Of a DNA stretch of 64,000 bases, positions 9,869 to 19,600 are shown in pieces (within the stretch, counting starts at the first letter, position 1; the number at the start of each line of letters is the position of its first letter). The notes under the pieces were generated by a model that was not told the origin of the DNA, ran no database searches, and saw nothing but the letters and a program-made list of their open reading frames with translations. Source of the stretch: Ferruginibacter sp. (GTDB lineage: Bacteria > Bacteroidota > Bacteroidia > Chitinophagales > Chitinophagaceae); the NCBI GenBank assembly GCA_019638485.1, contig JAHBTP010000003.1, positions 1 through 64,000 on the forward strand. Direction: 5' to 3'. Both the position numbers and the translations under genes were made by a program.

Positions 9869-9987
9869 TAGAGAAAAACAATTTTGATAAACAGAAACAC
9901 CATTACAAGGGTAACAAATAACAAAGCAACTATTTCTATCAAACGATCAGTATTAGTTTCTCCACTATTATTTATTCGTGGCTTCAT
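9868..9987 (-). CDS. 39-aa single-pass membrane protein (small ORF)
   Basis: A small ORF that fills the gap between the glycosyltransferase and Wzy-like genes. It reads MKPRINNSGETNTDRLIEIV and continues with one hydrophobic helix (about residues 18-38) ending KIVFL. It starts 5 bp after the glycosyltransferase stop, and its stop codon overlaps the Wzy-like start as TAATG. A polar, positively charged N-terminus and a single TM are visible. I do not recognise a family. The tight packing makes real expression plausible, perhaps as an accessory subunit of the polymerase. Confidence 0.6.
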   Translation of the reverse strand: MKPRINNSGETNTDRLIEIVALLFVTLVMVFLFIKIVFL

Positions 9988-9992
9988 ACCTT

Positions 9993-11207
9993 TTATTTTC
10001 TTTCCTTTTCAAAAGTATTCATTGCCTCGTACATAAGAGCAACGGAATTTTCCCACGTATGTGAACGAGCAAACATTCTTCTGTTTTCAATAGCTTCTTG
10101 ATCATTTCCAGAATCTAATGCAGTTTGAATAGCCTCTTCAAATTCATCCAATCCTGTGCAAAGAAATGTACACTTGGCAAACGCTTCCATGGTTTCCGTT
10201 CTTGTGGCTACCACCGGTTTTCCAACTGCCAAATATTCATCTATTTTTCGAGGATAATTTCCGATAGTCAATTGATTAACCAGCTGTGGGTTTAAACAAA
10301 CATCAAAATAATGTACATAAGCCGGCAATTCCTTCTCTTGCTTATTTCCTAAAAAATACACATTTGGCATCTTGTGTAGGGCAGATTTTTTAAACGCTTC
10401 ATCTTCAGGCCCTATTAATACCATTTGCCAATGCTCATTTCTTGATGCCATTTTTTCAAGTAATTCAATATCCAATCTCATTTCAGTAAGAAAACCGCAA
10501 TAGCCAATAACAGGACGTTTGATATTTGCAATATCTGCAGGGAAATTTGAAGGTGCCGGTACAAAAAACTCATCCCCACAACCCTGGCCACAATAATAAC
10601 TACGTTGATTAAAATTTCTTGCGTACGAAGTAAGATACAAGGAATTAGTTACCACAATATCTACCTTTTTAATCAATTCAGGTTCTGAATATTTCCCGTG
10701 CCGGAAAAAGTAGGGTTGTGCCAGTAAATAATCTCGTAAGTAATACATTGTATAATCAACCAACAAGTAATCTTGCAAATACAATCCATTGTAAAAGTCG
10801 TTATCAATAAATAAGACAGCATTATTAAACTGCAATTTATCCATGCCTTTTTTTATTTCACGTGCCAGTTTAACATTATTTCGACGATTGAACCATCTAT
10901 AAAAGAAATTATGAGGGAGCCAGTTTATTGACTCTAAACGAGTTTGTGGATTAAATACCCAAAGATTAGGCCCTACTTCTTCAAGCACCTTTTCCCCGTG
11001 TTTAATACTTTTTAACCGATTTACTGTCTTGATATCTTTTGGTGCCTTCCATTGTGTAATTCTATCCAGAGGCCGATTTACATAAAGAACTCTATTATGC
11101 TTCGAAATAACTTTAGCCATATTTTTAAAGTTATGGCCAATATTTAAATCCCAGGGTTGAATACCCAGCATAATGATATCTTTCCCTTTTAGTGTTTGTT
11201 TATCCAT
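9993..11207 (-). CDS. Glycosyltransferase, GT4/GT1-like
   Basis: A 404-aa soluble protein with a GT-B style layout: an N-terminal domain up to about residue 215, then PVIGYCGFLTEMRLDIELLE and MVLIGPEDEAF, the nucleotide-sugar-binding part of group-1 type transferases. The C-terminal part (NYPRKIDEYLAVGKPVVATR) matches the conserved donor-binding segment that includes the E of the family EX7E motif. It probably adds a sugar to the lipid-linked EPS repeat unit at the cytoplasmic face of the inner membrane. It is packed 2 bp after the flippase gene. Donor and acceptor cannot be read from the sequence. Confidence 0.85.
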   Translation of the reverse strand: MDKQTLKGKDIIMLGIQPWDLNIGHNFKNMAKVISKHNRVLYVNRPLDRITQWKAPKDIKTVNRLKSIKHGEKVLEEVGPNLWVFNPQTRLESINWLPHNFFYRWFNRRNNVKLAREIKKGMDKLQFNNAVLFIDNDFYNGLYLQDYLLVDYTMYYLRDYLLAQPYFFRHGKYSEPELIKKVDIVVTNSLYLTSYARNFNQRSYYCGQGCGDEFFVPAPSNFPADIANIKRPVIGYCGFLTEMRLDIELLEKMASRNEHWQMVLIGPEDEAFKKSALHKMPNVYFLGNKQEKELPAYVHYFDVCLNPQLVNQLTIGNYPRKIDEYLAVGKPVVATRTETMEAFAKCTFLCTGLDEFEEAIQTALDSGNDQEAIENRRMFARSHTWENSVALMYEAMNTFEKERK

Positions 11208-11209
11208 AG

Positions 11210-12550
11210 CTAACGAATCTTATTTAAAACCATTTTTGTCATTTCGGGATAAAATTGAATTGCATATTTAAAGCAGTTAATAATAGATATACCATAATAC
11301 TTATGAAGCAGCCATTGAGTAATTATAAAAGCTACAATATGTGATAACACAAGCGCATAGGCAGCACCCAGGAAGCCCATTTGTTTAATTAATACATAAG
11401 ACAAAAGCACATTAAGTAAGGCAATGAATGTAATTAATCTAAAATTGATTTCCGGTTTACCGCTGGAATCTATGATTACACCCCATTGTTTTAAAAATGC
11501 CAAAAACATTGCTGTTACTGCAATTATTTGTAAATACGGAACCCCATCAAGATATTGTTCATCAGCAAGGAAGAGTATTATAAATTTTGGAAACAAAAGA
11601 ATGAATATAACCATAGGTATGGCAAAACTTAGTGTAGCACCCACAGATTTTTCATAATAATACCGGATAAGGCCCTTATTAGCTGCATTTTCACGGTTTG
11701 AACTTTTAGGGAAAAGAATATCACTCACCACCTGAGAAGGCATATCAGTAAGATTAATTACGCGCGTTGCCATACTTTGAGATGCAGTGAAGGCTGTACT
11801 TCCCAAAAGCGGAGACAGCATTATTTGTGCAGCATTTGCAAATATTAAAGTACTAATACCTGACCCAAAGACATATTTTCCAAAATGCCATAATTGAGAA
11901 AACCACTCTCCTCTTAAAATAAAGGTATAAGAGAGGAAGTGCTTTACATATCGGTAACCTACAAAAGCACCTATTGCAATACCGATATTAAAAAAGACAA
12001 CCAACATGGTTAAACCAATCTGGCCTTTCATTAACCACCACATAACCATGAGCAGGAGAGTTATTCCTTGTCGAAAGAAATAAATAGAGAACAATTCTTT
12101 AAACATGGAATGGCTATACATCATCCATTCAAAATGTGAGAAAAAAATAAGTAGTGTCATCCCAATCAGAAACCAATACATCATATCATCCAGCCCTGGT
12201 GCCTTGAGTAATCCGGAAAGCATATTTGCAAATACAGCAAGAATAATTATTAATAAAAAAGTGATGAGGCAGTTTAATAAGAAAGCGGCAGACAATACAA
12301 AGGGATGATCTTCTTTGGCACTATAATTAATAAACTTAATCATAGCGGTTTTAACAAGCGCCTGTCTAATTAATTCAACAAAAGAAGTTACTACAAGGAA
12401 AAGGACCCACACACCCATCTCCTCTTTTGTAAGGGCCTTTTTAGCCAACAACATGGTAGTGATAATACCAAAGACAGGTACGGATATTTTTTGCAACCCG
12501 TTATACAGCCCGGATATCAACCAGCCCTCATTTTTAACAGGTTCAGCCAT
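11210..12550 (-). CDS. Wzx-type polysaccharide flippase (MOP superfamily)
   Basis: A 446-aa protein with about 12 hydrophobic helices, starting GLYNGLQKISVPVFGIITTM, as in polysaccharide biosynthesis/MATE-like exporters. It lacks large soluble domains. The likely job is to flip the undecaprenyl-diphosphate-linked repeat unit across the inner membrane to the Wzy-like polymerase encoded downstream. It lies 7 bp after the methyltransferase and 2 bp before the glycosyltransferase, so all three are probably cotranscribed. Confidence 0.85.
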   Translation of the reverse strand: MAEPVKNEGWLISGLYNGLQKISVPVFGIITTMLLAKKALTKEEMGVWVLFLVVTSFVELIRQALVKTAMIKFINYSAKEDHPFVLSAAFLLNCLITFLLIIILAVFANMLSGLLKAPGLDDMMYWFLIGMTLLIFFSHFEWMMYSHSMFKELFSIYFFRQGITLLLMVMWWLMKGQIGLTMLVVFFNIGIAIGAFVGYRYVKHFLSYTFILRGEWFSQLWHFGKYVFGSGISTLIFANAAQIMLSPLLGSTAFTASQSMATRVINLTDMPSQVVSDILFPKSSNRENAANKGLIRYYYEKSVGATLSFAIPMVIFILLFPKFIILFLADEQYLDGVPYLQIIAVTAMFLAFLKQWGVIIDSSGKPEINFRLITFIALLNVLLSYVLIKQMGFLGAAYALVLSHIVAFIITQWLLHKYYGISIINCFKYAIQFYPEMTKMVLNKIR

Positions 12551-12557
12551 GGTTTAC

Positions 12558-13295
12558 TCAGGATCCTTTTTTAAATCCTTTAGATTTTATAACACTTTTA
12601 ATAATATCCCAAAACGCACTTATAGAAGCACTTAATTCTTTTCGTAAAGATCGGGGAGGAAAGAACTCATCACCCCACTCTTCCTTCCATTTTTGTGTAA
12701 AGTATTTTCTTATTTCCGGATCTTCGGGTTCAATTACATAATCAAAATTATCTTCCCATTCAATACGAATAGAAAACATATTAGGATGGGTACGTTCAGT
12801 TATTTTAAAGCCTATACTATGCTTAGGTAAGTAATCTTGTATTAACTCACCCATATCATAGCCATAAACAAATCCCATTTTTACCTTATCAACCAAATAC
12901 AGCACATCTTTATACTCATGCAATATCCATTTATGTGAATGACGAGCAAATAGATTTTCACCAAGCAAAGATGGTGTTTCAAGATAGCCGCGTTTCCCAA
13001 CTCGAAAAAGCTCACTCAAAAATTGTTTAGGGTCTTCTACATGTTCCAGCACATGACAACAAATCACATAATCAAATTCCTTATCTGCAAAAGGTAAATG
13101 CTCACCATCAGCATTTATAAATTTTTGATTTTTTAAAACTTTAATATCCCCGCTTCTATGATAATTGGTATCCGTAAACTTATCAACTACTACATTGGCT
13201 CTTGGATGAGGATTATGTCCACCTCCCACATCCAACACCTTATGCGATTTATTTACGTTAATATCGAACCGACTTTTAGGATTTCTTATCTTCAT
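12558..13295 (-). CDS. SAM-dependent methyltransferase
   Basis: A class I methyltransferase with KVLDVGGGHNPHPRANVVVD as motif I, FADKEFDYVICCHVLEHVED as the motif II/III region, and a variable C-terminal lid. I chose the ATG at 13295 (MKIRNPKSRF, 245 aa). The longer frame from 13364 would overlap the end of the acyltransferase gene by 46 bp and adds residues unlike the family. The position between acyltransferase and flippase genes suggests methylation of a sugar or repeat-unit intermediate; the exact acceptor is unknown. Confidence 0.82.
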   Translation of the reverse strand: MKIRNPKSRFDINVNKSHKVLDVGGGHNPHPRANVVVDKFTDTNYHRSGDIKVLKNQKFINADGEHLPFADKEFDYVICCHVLEHVEDPKQFLSELFRVGKRGYLETPSLLGENLFARHSHKWILHEYKDVLYLVDKVKMGFVYGYDMGELIQDYLPKHSIGFKITERTHPNMFSIRIEWEDNFDYVIEPEDPEIRKYFTQKWKEEWGDEFFPPRSLRKELSASISAFWDIIKSVIKSKGFKKGS

Positions 13296-13318
13296 GAATA
13301 ATGTAAAATTATCAATTA

Positions 13319-14410
13319 TTATTTCTTTTTTACTGGTGCATCGGGTGCTAAAGAGAATATCCATGGCATTTTCAATCTCTCGGCCAACCTAAATGCCAAT
13401 ACAGGCAAAACCAATCCCATGGCAATCCCTATAAACAACAGTGCAGGAACATACGTTATACCCAATACTTTAACCATAAAAATCCGTGTACCTGCCAATG
13501 CCATTACATGCGCCACATAAATATAAAGTGAAAGACTTCCTAACACATGTAGCCATTGTATCCAACGAAGCCGTTGGAGACTAAATGAAACAGCAATAAC
13601 AAATGCACAGCCGGTTAATGCAATTAAGACATACCTCACCGGTTCAAAATTCTCCACATAATCATAATGCCCTGCCGAATGCATTAAATTTCGTTGTAAA
13701 AAATACCACTGCGTAAAAATAAACGGAATCAACAGCAGAGCCGGCAGTTTCCATGATTCAAGTAAACTAAGGTTGTTTTTATCCCTGATAAAACGTCCAA
13801 CCAAGTCACCTATTGCGTAGAATAAATAATAATGCAAAATATCAGTAATGAATCCAAAATTTAGTGACTCCCTACCAATATATGCACATAACGTATAAAA
13901 CAAAATACCCAAACCTACATTTTGTAATGCATTAAACTTTAGCACCACCCGGAAAAATGCATATAATACTGCCACATTAAACAAGGCATACAAATACCAG
14001 AATTGTTCAAGCTCTCGGGGTAAATAAAAAAGAAATAAATAATCCTTAACTGTTCTATTTGAGTTTACCCAATTAGATAAAACAATTTGAATAGTTATTT
14101 GCAATACACCCCAAACGAAATAAGGATATAGGATAGTGCGTGCTTTATTTTCAATAAATCTTTTAATTCCACGTTTTGCCAAACTCGTAGTTACAAACAT
14201 ACCTGATACCACAAAAAACAATGGCATCCTGAAACTAAAAAACAAGGTGTTGGCATGTTCATAGTAGATATAATCTAAAACCGGTAAATTGGAATTTTTA
14301 ATACCCTCAAACACATGGCGATAAACCACCAGGATAATAGCAATACCTCTGGCATAATCAATCCATTTTTGCCGTGTTACGTGAGCGGCTGAAATTTTAT
14401 TATCAGGCAT
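13319..14410 (-). CDS. Acyltransferase 3 family membrane protein
   Basis: A 363-aa integral membrane protein with about 10 helices. The N-terminal signature RQKWIDYARGIAIILVVYRH includes the family's catalytic-type histidine (YRHVFEG), and MPLFFVVSGMFV is the second conserved patch. Members transfer acyl groups such as O-acetyl to extracytoplasmic sugars. The start overlaps the 3' end of the Wzc-like gene by 8 bp, so translation is probably coupled. The likely role is O-acylation of the EPS. Confidence 0.88.
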   Translation of the reverse strand: MPDNKISAAHVTRQKWIDYARGIAIILVVYRHVFEGIKNSNLPVLDYIYYEHANTLFFSFRMPLFFVVSGMFVTTSLAKRGIKRFIENKARTILYPYFVWGVLQITIQIVLSNWVNSNRTVKDYLFLFYLPRELEQFWYLYALFNVAVLYAFFRVVLKFNALQNVGLGILFYTLCAYIGRESLNFGFITDILHYYLFYAIGDLVGRFIRDKNNLSLLESWKLPALLLIPFIFTQWYFLQRNLMHSAGHYDYVENFEPVRYVLIALTGCAFVIAVSFSLQRLRWIQWLHVLGSLSLYIYVAHVMALAGTRIFMVKVLGITYVPALLFIGIAMGLVLPVLAFRLAERLKMPWIFSLAPDAPVKKK

Positions 14411-16595
14411 TGAGGTTTTCGGTGAGAACTTTATTCAATATTACCCCTCCATTTTTCTCTTTTAGCGAAGCAACAAACTGAATTGAATCTAAATCAGCTT
14501 GTGCTATTGCTTCATCGGCTCCAAAAATCAGATAAATACTATCTACATATTTTGCCATTTCACGCGAATCAGCATACAAATTCATGGCTGCAGTTTCAAT
14601 TAATATATAATCATATTCTTCTCTTAACAGCCGTAAAAAATCAACAATATTTAGCTCATTAAGCACTTCAGTGGGTGTAACATTACTTTCTCTACACCCT
14701 ATAATATCTAATCCATCATAAGAGGTGGAGCTTACCACTTTCTGTTGACTTATGGAGAGAGAGTAATTTATTTTGGATGAAACATCCTGAATGAATATTT
14801 CGGGATTAAAGTGACGAGTCAGCGTATTATTTAAGAAATTCAAATCTATAATCAATACTTTTTTATGACTCAGCAATAAGCTGGCTGCCAATGCCTCAAT
14901 CGTTGTCGTTTTTCCAGATTGCTTTTGCGAACTGGTTAATAAAAAAACCTTCTTTCCGCTATCTAATAGTTCAAACCTAAGTTTTCTAATACTATTTTTA
15001 AACAAATTCTTAAATCGATATTTTTTCCCTTGCTTGTCCTCTAACATCATATCTATAATCAATTTCTTTTTAAATAGCACATGATTTAAAATATTAGAGG
15101 TATGGGTTCTACTTTGGCGATAAAAAATTGAAGGTGTTTTTGCTGCCGGATCAAAGATTTCCAGGAAAATAAAGATCAATACCATGAGCAAAAAAACGGA
15201 CATACCAGCAAGAATCATCTTTATTAATGTCTTTTTCGACTCCGGTTGATTTGGTGGAATTCCTACCCTGGTTTGGATAAAATTTACAGTTGGATCATCT
15301 CTTACCAATCCTTCTGCCATCGAATATTTTTCACGTATCTCACGGAGTTGCTGGTTCTCCATATCCAGCTTAGTTTTCAACACATCAATTTGCACACTAC
15401 TGCCCGGATTAACATTTGTTAAGCTCATATACCTTGTTATCCGTGCATTATATTCATCTATAGTGGTTTTTGAAGCATTCAGCAACGCCTCCTCCTCATT
15501 AATTTCGCGTGTAGTATTATCAATCTTATCTAAAAGCTTGGAGCGACTTGCACCGGAAGATGATTTCTGAATAATTTCGTTACGTAAACCATCAATTTGC
15601 CTTTGCAATCCAAGATCATTTCCTCCTCTCTTATTTAATTCGGCAACTAAATCATTACGTCGCTGAGTTAGGCGAATTACTTCTTGATTATCCCCTGAGG
15701 TTGTTTCTGCACTACCCATTAAACTACTTAGTTGAGCACGGAGGTAAGCAACCCTGTTTAAATGCGTATTGTACTTTCCATTTTCTTCAGCAAGACGACT
15801 TTCAATTTCAGTAACTGTTTCCATTGCGCTGGTTGTACGGGCAACAGGATCCAAACTCCCCTGGCTTACTTTGGCTTCTAACAACAATCTTCCGAGGCTA
15901 TCAACTTTTGATTGCTGAACATTAACCATATCACGAATCGTTTGTGCATTATCATCAGTCCGCTGCGTATTTAGGTTACGATAGTAATTCAAAAACTCCT
16001 GACCAATCATATTAACTACCTTGGCTGATAGATCCGCATTTATAGAGCTATAAATAATATCAAGGTAATCCGTACGAGCTACCCTTGAAACAGTTAAATG
16101 CTTCATAATATCTTTGTACTCATACCCAAATAATTTCAGGTATTCAATCAATAATGCCTCTTGTTTTTTATTGGAATGCAACATATCATGATTAGCCAAT
16201 TTTTCCACCAAAATTCTTTTTGCAGTATCTACGTTCATTTCACGATAAACAGGCTTCTGCTTATTGGAAAGAGAAACTTCCGAATAAGCATTTGCCGGGT
16301 CATTAAGATCATGGAGCAAAAGCGCATATCCCACTCTATTAACCACCTGCGGTGATTTCATGGTTTCCAGCACATTATCAAACCTAATATCAACCGTGTA
16401 AAGGTCAATAGCTGAACTACCATCAGAGAGCTTCACTTTCTCACTGGTAAAACCTGTAGAAAATTGAGCAACCGAAACGAATTGTGGCTTTTTATTTACG
16501 AGTAAAAGAAAGGTAACCACCACAGCCAAAAAAGATAAAATAAAAATTATCCATTTTTTGCGGTAAAGCACCCGGAGAAAATACATGATATCCAT
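14403..16595 (-). CDS. Wzc-type polysaccharide co-polymerase with C-terminal ATPase domain
   Basis: A 730-aa protein. The first TM is at about residues 15-33 (KWIIFILSFLAVVVTFLLL), followed by a long periplasmic region with coiled coils (about 210-425) and a second TM at about 458-478. The cytoplasmic ATPase domain from about residue 540 has Walker A SSQKQSGKTT (Lys562) and Walker A' VLIIDLNF. This matches fused Wzc/ExoP polysaccharide chain-length and export proteins of the BY-kinase type. Unlike classic BY-kinases, the C-terminus (GGVILNKVLTENLNA) has no tyrosine cluster, so regulation by autophosphorylation of such a tail is not supported. It is the first gene of the minus-strand EPS operon. 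Confidence 0.87.
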   Translation of the reverse strand: MDIMYFLRVLYRKKWIIFILSFLAVVVTFLLLVNKKPQFVSVAQFSTGFTSEKVKLSDGSSAIDLYTVDIRFDNVLETMKSPQVVNRVGYALLLHDLNDPANAYSEVSLSNKQKPVYREMNVDTAKRILVEKLANHDMLHSNKKQEALLIEYLKLFGYEYKDIMKHLTVSRVARTDYLDIIYSSINADLSAKVVNMIGQEFLNYYRNLNTQRTDDNAQTIRDMVNVQQSKVDSLGRLLLEAKVSQGSLDPVARTTSAMETVTEIESRLAEENGKYNTHLNRVAYLRAQLSSLMGSAETTSGDNQEVIRLTQRRNDLVAELNKRGGNDLGLQRQIDGLRNEIIQKSSSGASRSKLLDKIDNTTREINEEEALLNASKTTIDEYNARITRYMSLTNVNPGSSVQIDVLKTKLDMENQQLREIREKYSMAEGLVRDDPTVNFIQTRVGIPPNQPESKKTLIKMILAGMSVFLLMVLIFIFLEIFDPAAKTPSIFYRQSRTHTSNILNHVLFKKKLIIDMMLEDKQGKKYRFKNLFKNSIRKLRFELLDSGKKVFLLTSSQKQSGKTTTIEALAASLLLSHKKVLIIDLNFLNNTLTRHFNPEIFIQDVSSKINYSLSISQQKVVSSTSYDGLDIIGCRESNVTPTEVLNELNIVDFLRLLREEYDYILIETAAMNLYADSREMAKYVDSIYLIFGADEAIAQADLDSIQFVASLKEKNGGVILNKVLTENLNA

Positions 16596-16635
16596 ACTCA
16601 GACGGTATTATAGAGGTAAGTGAATACGTAAGATA

Positions 16636-16673
16636 AAAAAAATCTGGCATTCGAAAGAATACCAGATTTTTAA
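16636..16673 (-). terminator. Rho-independent terminator after the 2333-aa protein gene
   Basis: An inverted repeat (AATCTGGCATTC / GAATACCAGATT, one mismatch) surrounds a GAAA loop and is flanked by A and T runs. On the minus strand a U-run follows the stem. It lies just past the stop codon at 16690 and would separate the large secreted protein from the EPS operon starting at 16595. Confidence 0.75.
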
Positions 16674-16689
16674 TTTTACAAAATCATCA

Positions 16690-19600
16690 TTATTTAATCT
16701 TAATCAACCTTTCTGAATGAATTAGCTTACCCTCAGCATATACGCTAAGTATATAAGCACCCGGAGTAAGTTGTGCGCTATTATTTAATACCACAGGAAG
16801 AATATTTCTACCTGCCATAACAGGTGAGTTTTTACTGCGATAAACAACATGACCACTCAAATCAGATAGTACCATCTGAATTGCAGATGCATCTTTTTTA
16901 GATATCCATTCAACATTAAGCTTATCAACAAACGGATTAGGGAACACTGAAACTGTTGGCACCATCTCCTCCTCAATTTGTTTAGGATCACTATAATCAA
17001 CATACTCATTCTCTTCACCACGTCCAAGAACAGGAATGTAACTACTATTGTCATCATAAGATTCAATAGTCAGCACGCTGGTAAAGCTGTATGGAGATCC
17101 GGTTAATGTGCTGCAGTCAAGATACAGTTCTCCCTGATCACTAGGCACTAAATCAGACAGGTAAACAATTTTAGAGTCATTATTCAAGCTGTTTAGATAC
17201 ACACTATTCTCATTACAGCTATACTTGGCAATGAAATAACCATAAGAAATGGCACTACCAAAAATTCCAATTCTATATTTCTTACTTACATTCAGGTTTG
17301 AGAATTTAACCTGTGACACCTGCCCGGCATCCGTCCAGTAATTACTTGACATCACCTTACCCGGGAAAATTCCGCTGTTTGAATTAACACCGGTAAAGCC
17401 CGGCCCATTAAACTCTTTTGTAATGGTAAGATTAGTTCCACTGAGTACTCCATTTTGATCCTTCAGATTATTAAATTGAATACCAACTGTTGAGGGACCT
17501 GTGGTGTTATTCCAAGGTGCAGGAGCTTCTTCGGTAGTAAACGTATTGAAATTAACAAACACAATACTTGGTGAAAGGATGGCTGTTGCCACATTACTAA
17601 AACTACTATTGCTACCGGTCTTAACCGCACGAACCTTATAATAATAACGCACATTAGATGAAGCGGTGTTATCAGTATATGATGTAACATTCGCTGAAGT
17701 GGTTTTAATAAGGCTAAACCCAGAGTTTGGTGAAGTAGAACGATAAATCTGGAACCCACTTTCATTGGTACTTCTATCACTCCACTTCAAATCAACTTTA
17801 TTGGTTGTGAGTGTTGGTTCTGCAAATAGATAATAAGGATTAAAAAGCGGAGTGCCGGTATATTCTTCAATAATCATGGCATTCAAATTCAACGCTGTTG
17901 AAGCTGCAGGTTTGGTTAAGCGAACAGTAATAATTCCTGAAGAGTTAGGAACTAATCCATTCAATTGCATGGATGTATTACTATTGTACGTTGCATTAAG
18001 TGTAGCTGACTGGCCACCGGATGAAGCGGTTACATTAAAATTCATACCGGCATTATGGCTGCTAAAAATTACAATATTGTATTTCTTATTTTTATCCAGC
18101 CCTTCAATCTGAACATCTCTGGCTACATTAGCAGTAGATGTGAAGCTACCTGAAATTACATTATCGGGGAAGATTCCTTTATCCCCACCGGTAATCATAC
18201 CCAATTCAAAATTGCTATCCCATTGAGCAAGCAAACGCACACCAAAAGGTGTAACCACATCTGCTGCATCTTTCAGATTAGACATCGGAATATTTGCATA
18301 GGGGAAGCTATAGAAGTTATTCCATGGTGATGCGGCTAATGGTTTTCCGGGTGTACCAAAATTTACATATACTGTTCTTACAGATGGATCTATTACCCTG
18401 ATATTAAATGTTGTAGTTACACTTCCTCCAAAATTATCGGTTGCCGTAACCTTGATGTTGTTATAATTTCCAAGGACATCCATGGTAGTATTGATTGAAA
18501 TATATCCCTGACCATTTCCGGTTAAGTTCCAGGTAGCAAATGGAGGCAACCCGGTTATATCAACACTAAGAATATCACCCGGATCATCAGTGGCTGTGAT
18601 ACTTACATTTACCATAGAACCAGCATTTATCACTACGTCGGAAACTGGCATCAATTGTGGCACTTTATTACCCGAAGTAACACTTACTGCTCCTGTAAGA
18701 CCTGAAGAGCCATTATCATTTATGGCTTCAAGCTTATAATAATAAGTGGTGTAAGAAGCTACAGAGTTATCAAAATAAGTAGTATCATTTGCATTTCTTT
18801 CCCCACTGTTGAGTACAGTATAAGGCCCGGCAATATTAGTAGCACGATGTACCTGGTAATGCTTTTCATTATATGCCAAGTCTATCCAACTTACTCTTAC
18901 CCTACCATCAGGCTGAGCTGTAGCTCCAACAATTTGGGGCATTACAGGTGCCGTAGCATCCAAAAATGGCTTTTGAAGTACAATAGATGTAAGTACTCCA
19001 TAAGGTGTATTATCATCCAACTTACTCATTTGGAACTGGATAATTCCACTGCTGTTAGGAGTTACACCTGAAAATGTAATAGTATTTGAAATATTATCCT
19101 GTACGTGGATAGACTTCGTTTCTCCGTTACAAGTATAAACCGTTGTTCCATTATCACGATAAGCTGCCCAATTACTACTTGCAAACAAAGTAATATTATA
19201 TACTGAATTAGGATCTAATCCGGTAATATTTACAGAAACGGTATTAGGTGCTCCAAAAATACCAAACCAAAAATAATCACGAATAACTGCATCCGGATAA
19301 ACACCGGAATTGTTACCCGTAACTGCACCAGCTTCACCTGCATTCCATGGTGTACGCAAGAAATCTAATCCAACAGTAGTTTGCGTGCCATCTGCATCTA
19401 AAAGATTTGAGGTGCTTGTGCTATTAATATTATTCCAAGGTGCGGGAGCATTCGGACCATTATATTGCATACTCATATAAACCGTTTGAGTAGCAGGCTC
19501 TATATTATTTACTGTAATTACGAATGGCACTTCAGCAAACGCACCTTCATCATCGGTTACGCGCGCCACTACCCTATATACTCCAGCATGAGCATACCAA

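Noticed and set aside
13296..13364. Longer methyltransferase N-terminus
   Set aside because: It overlaps the acyltransferase gene by 46 bp and adds atypical residues; the ATG at 13295 fits better.
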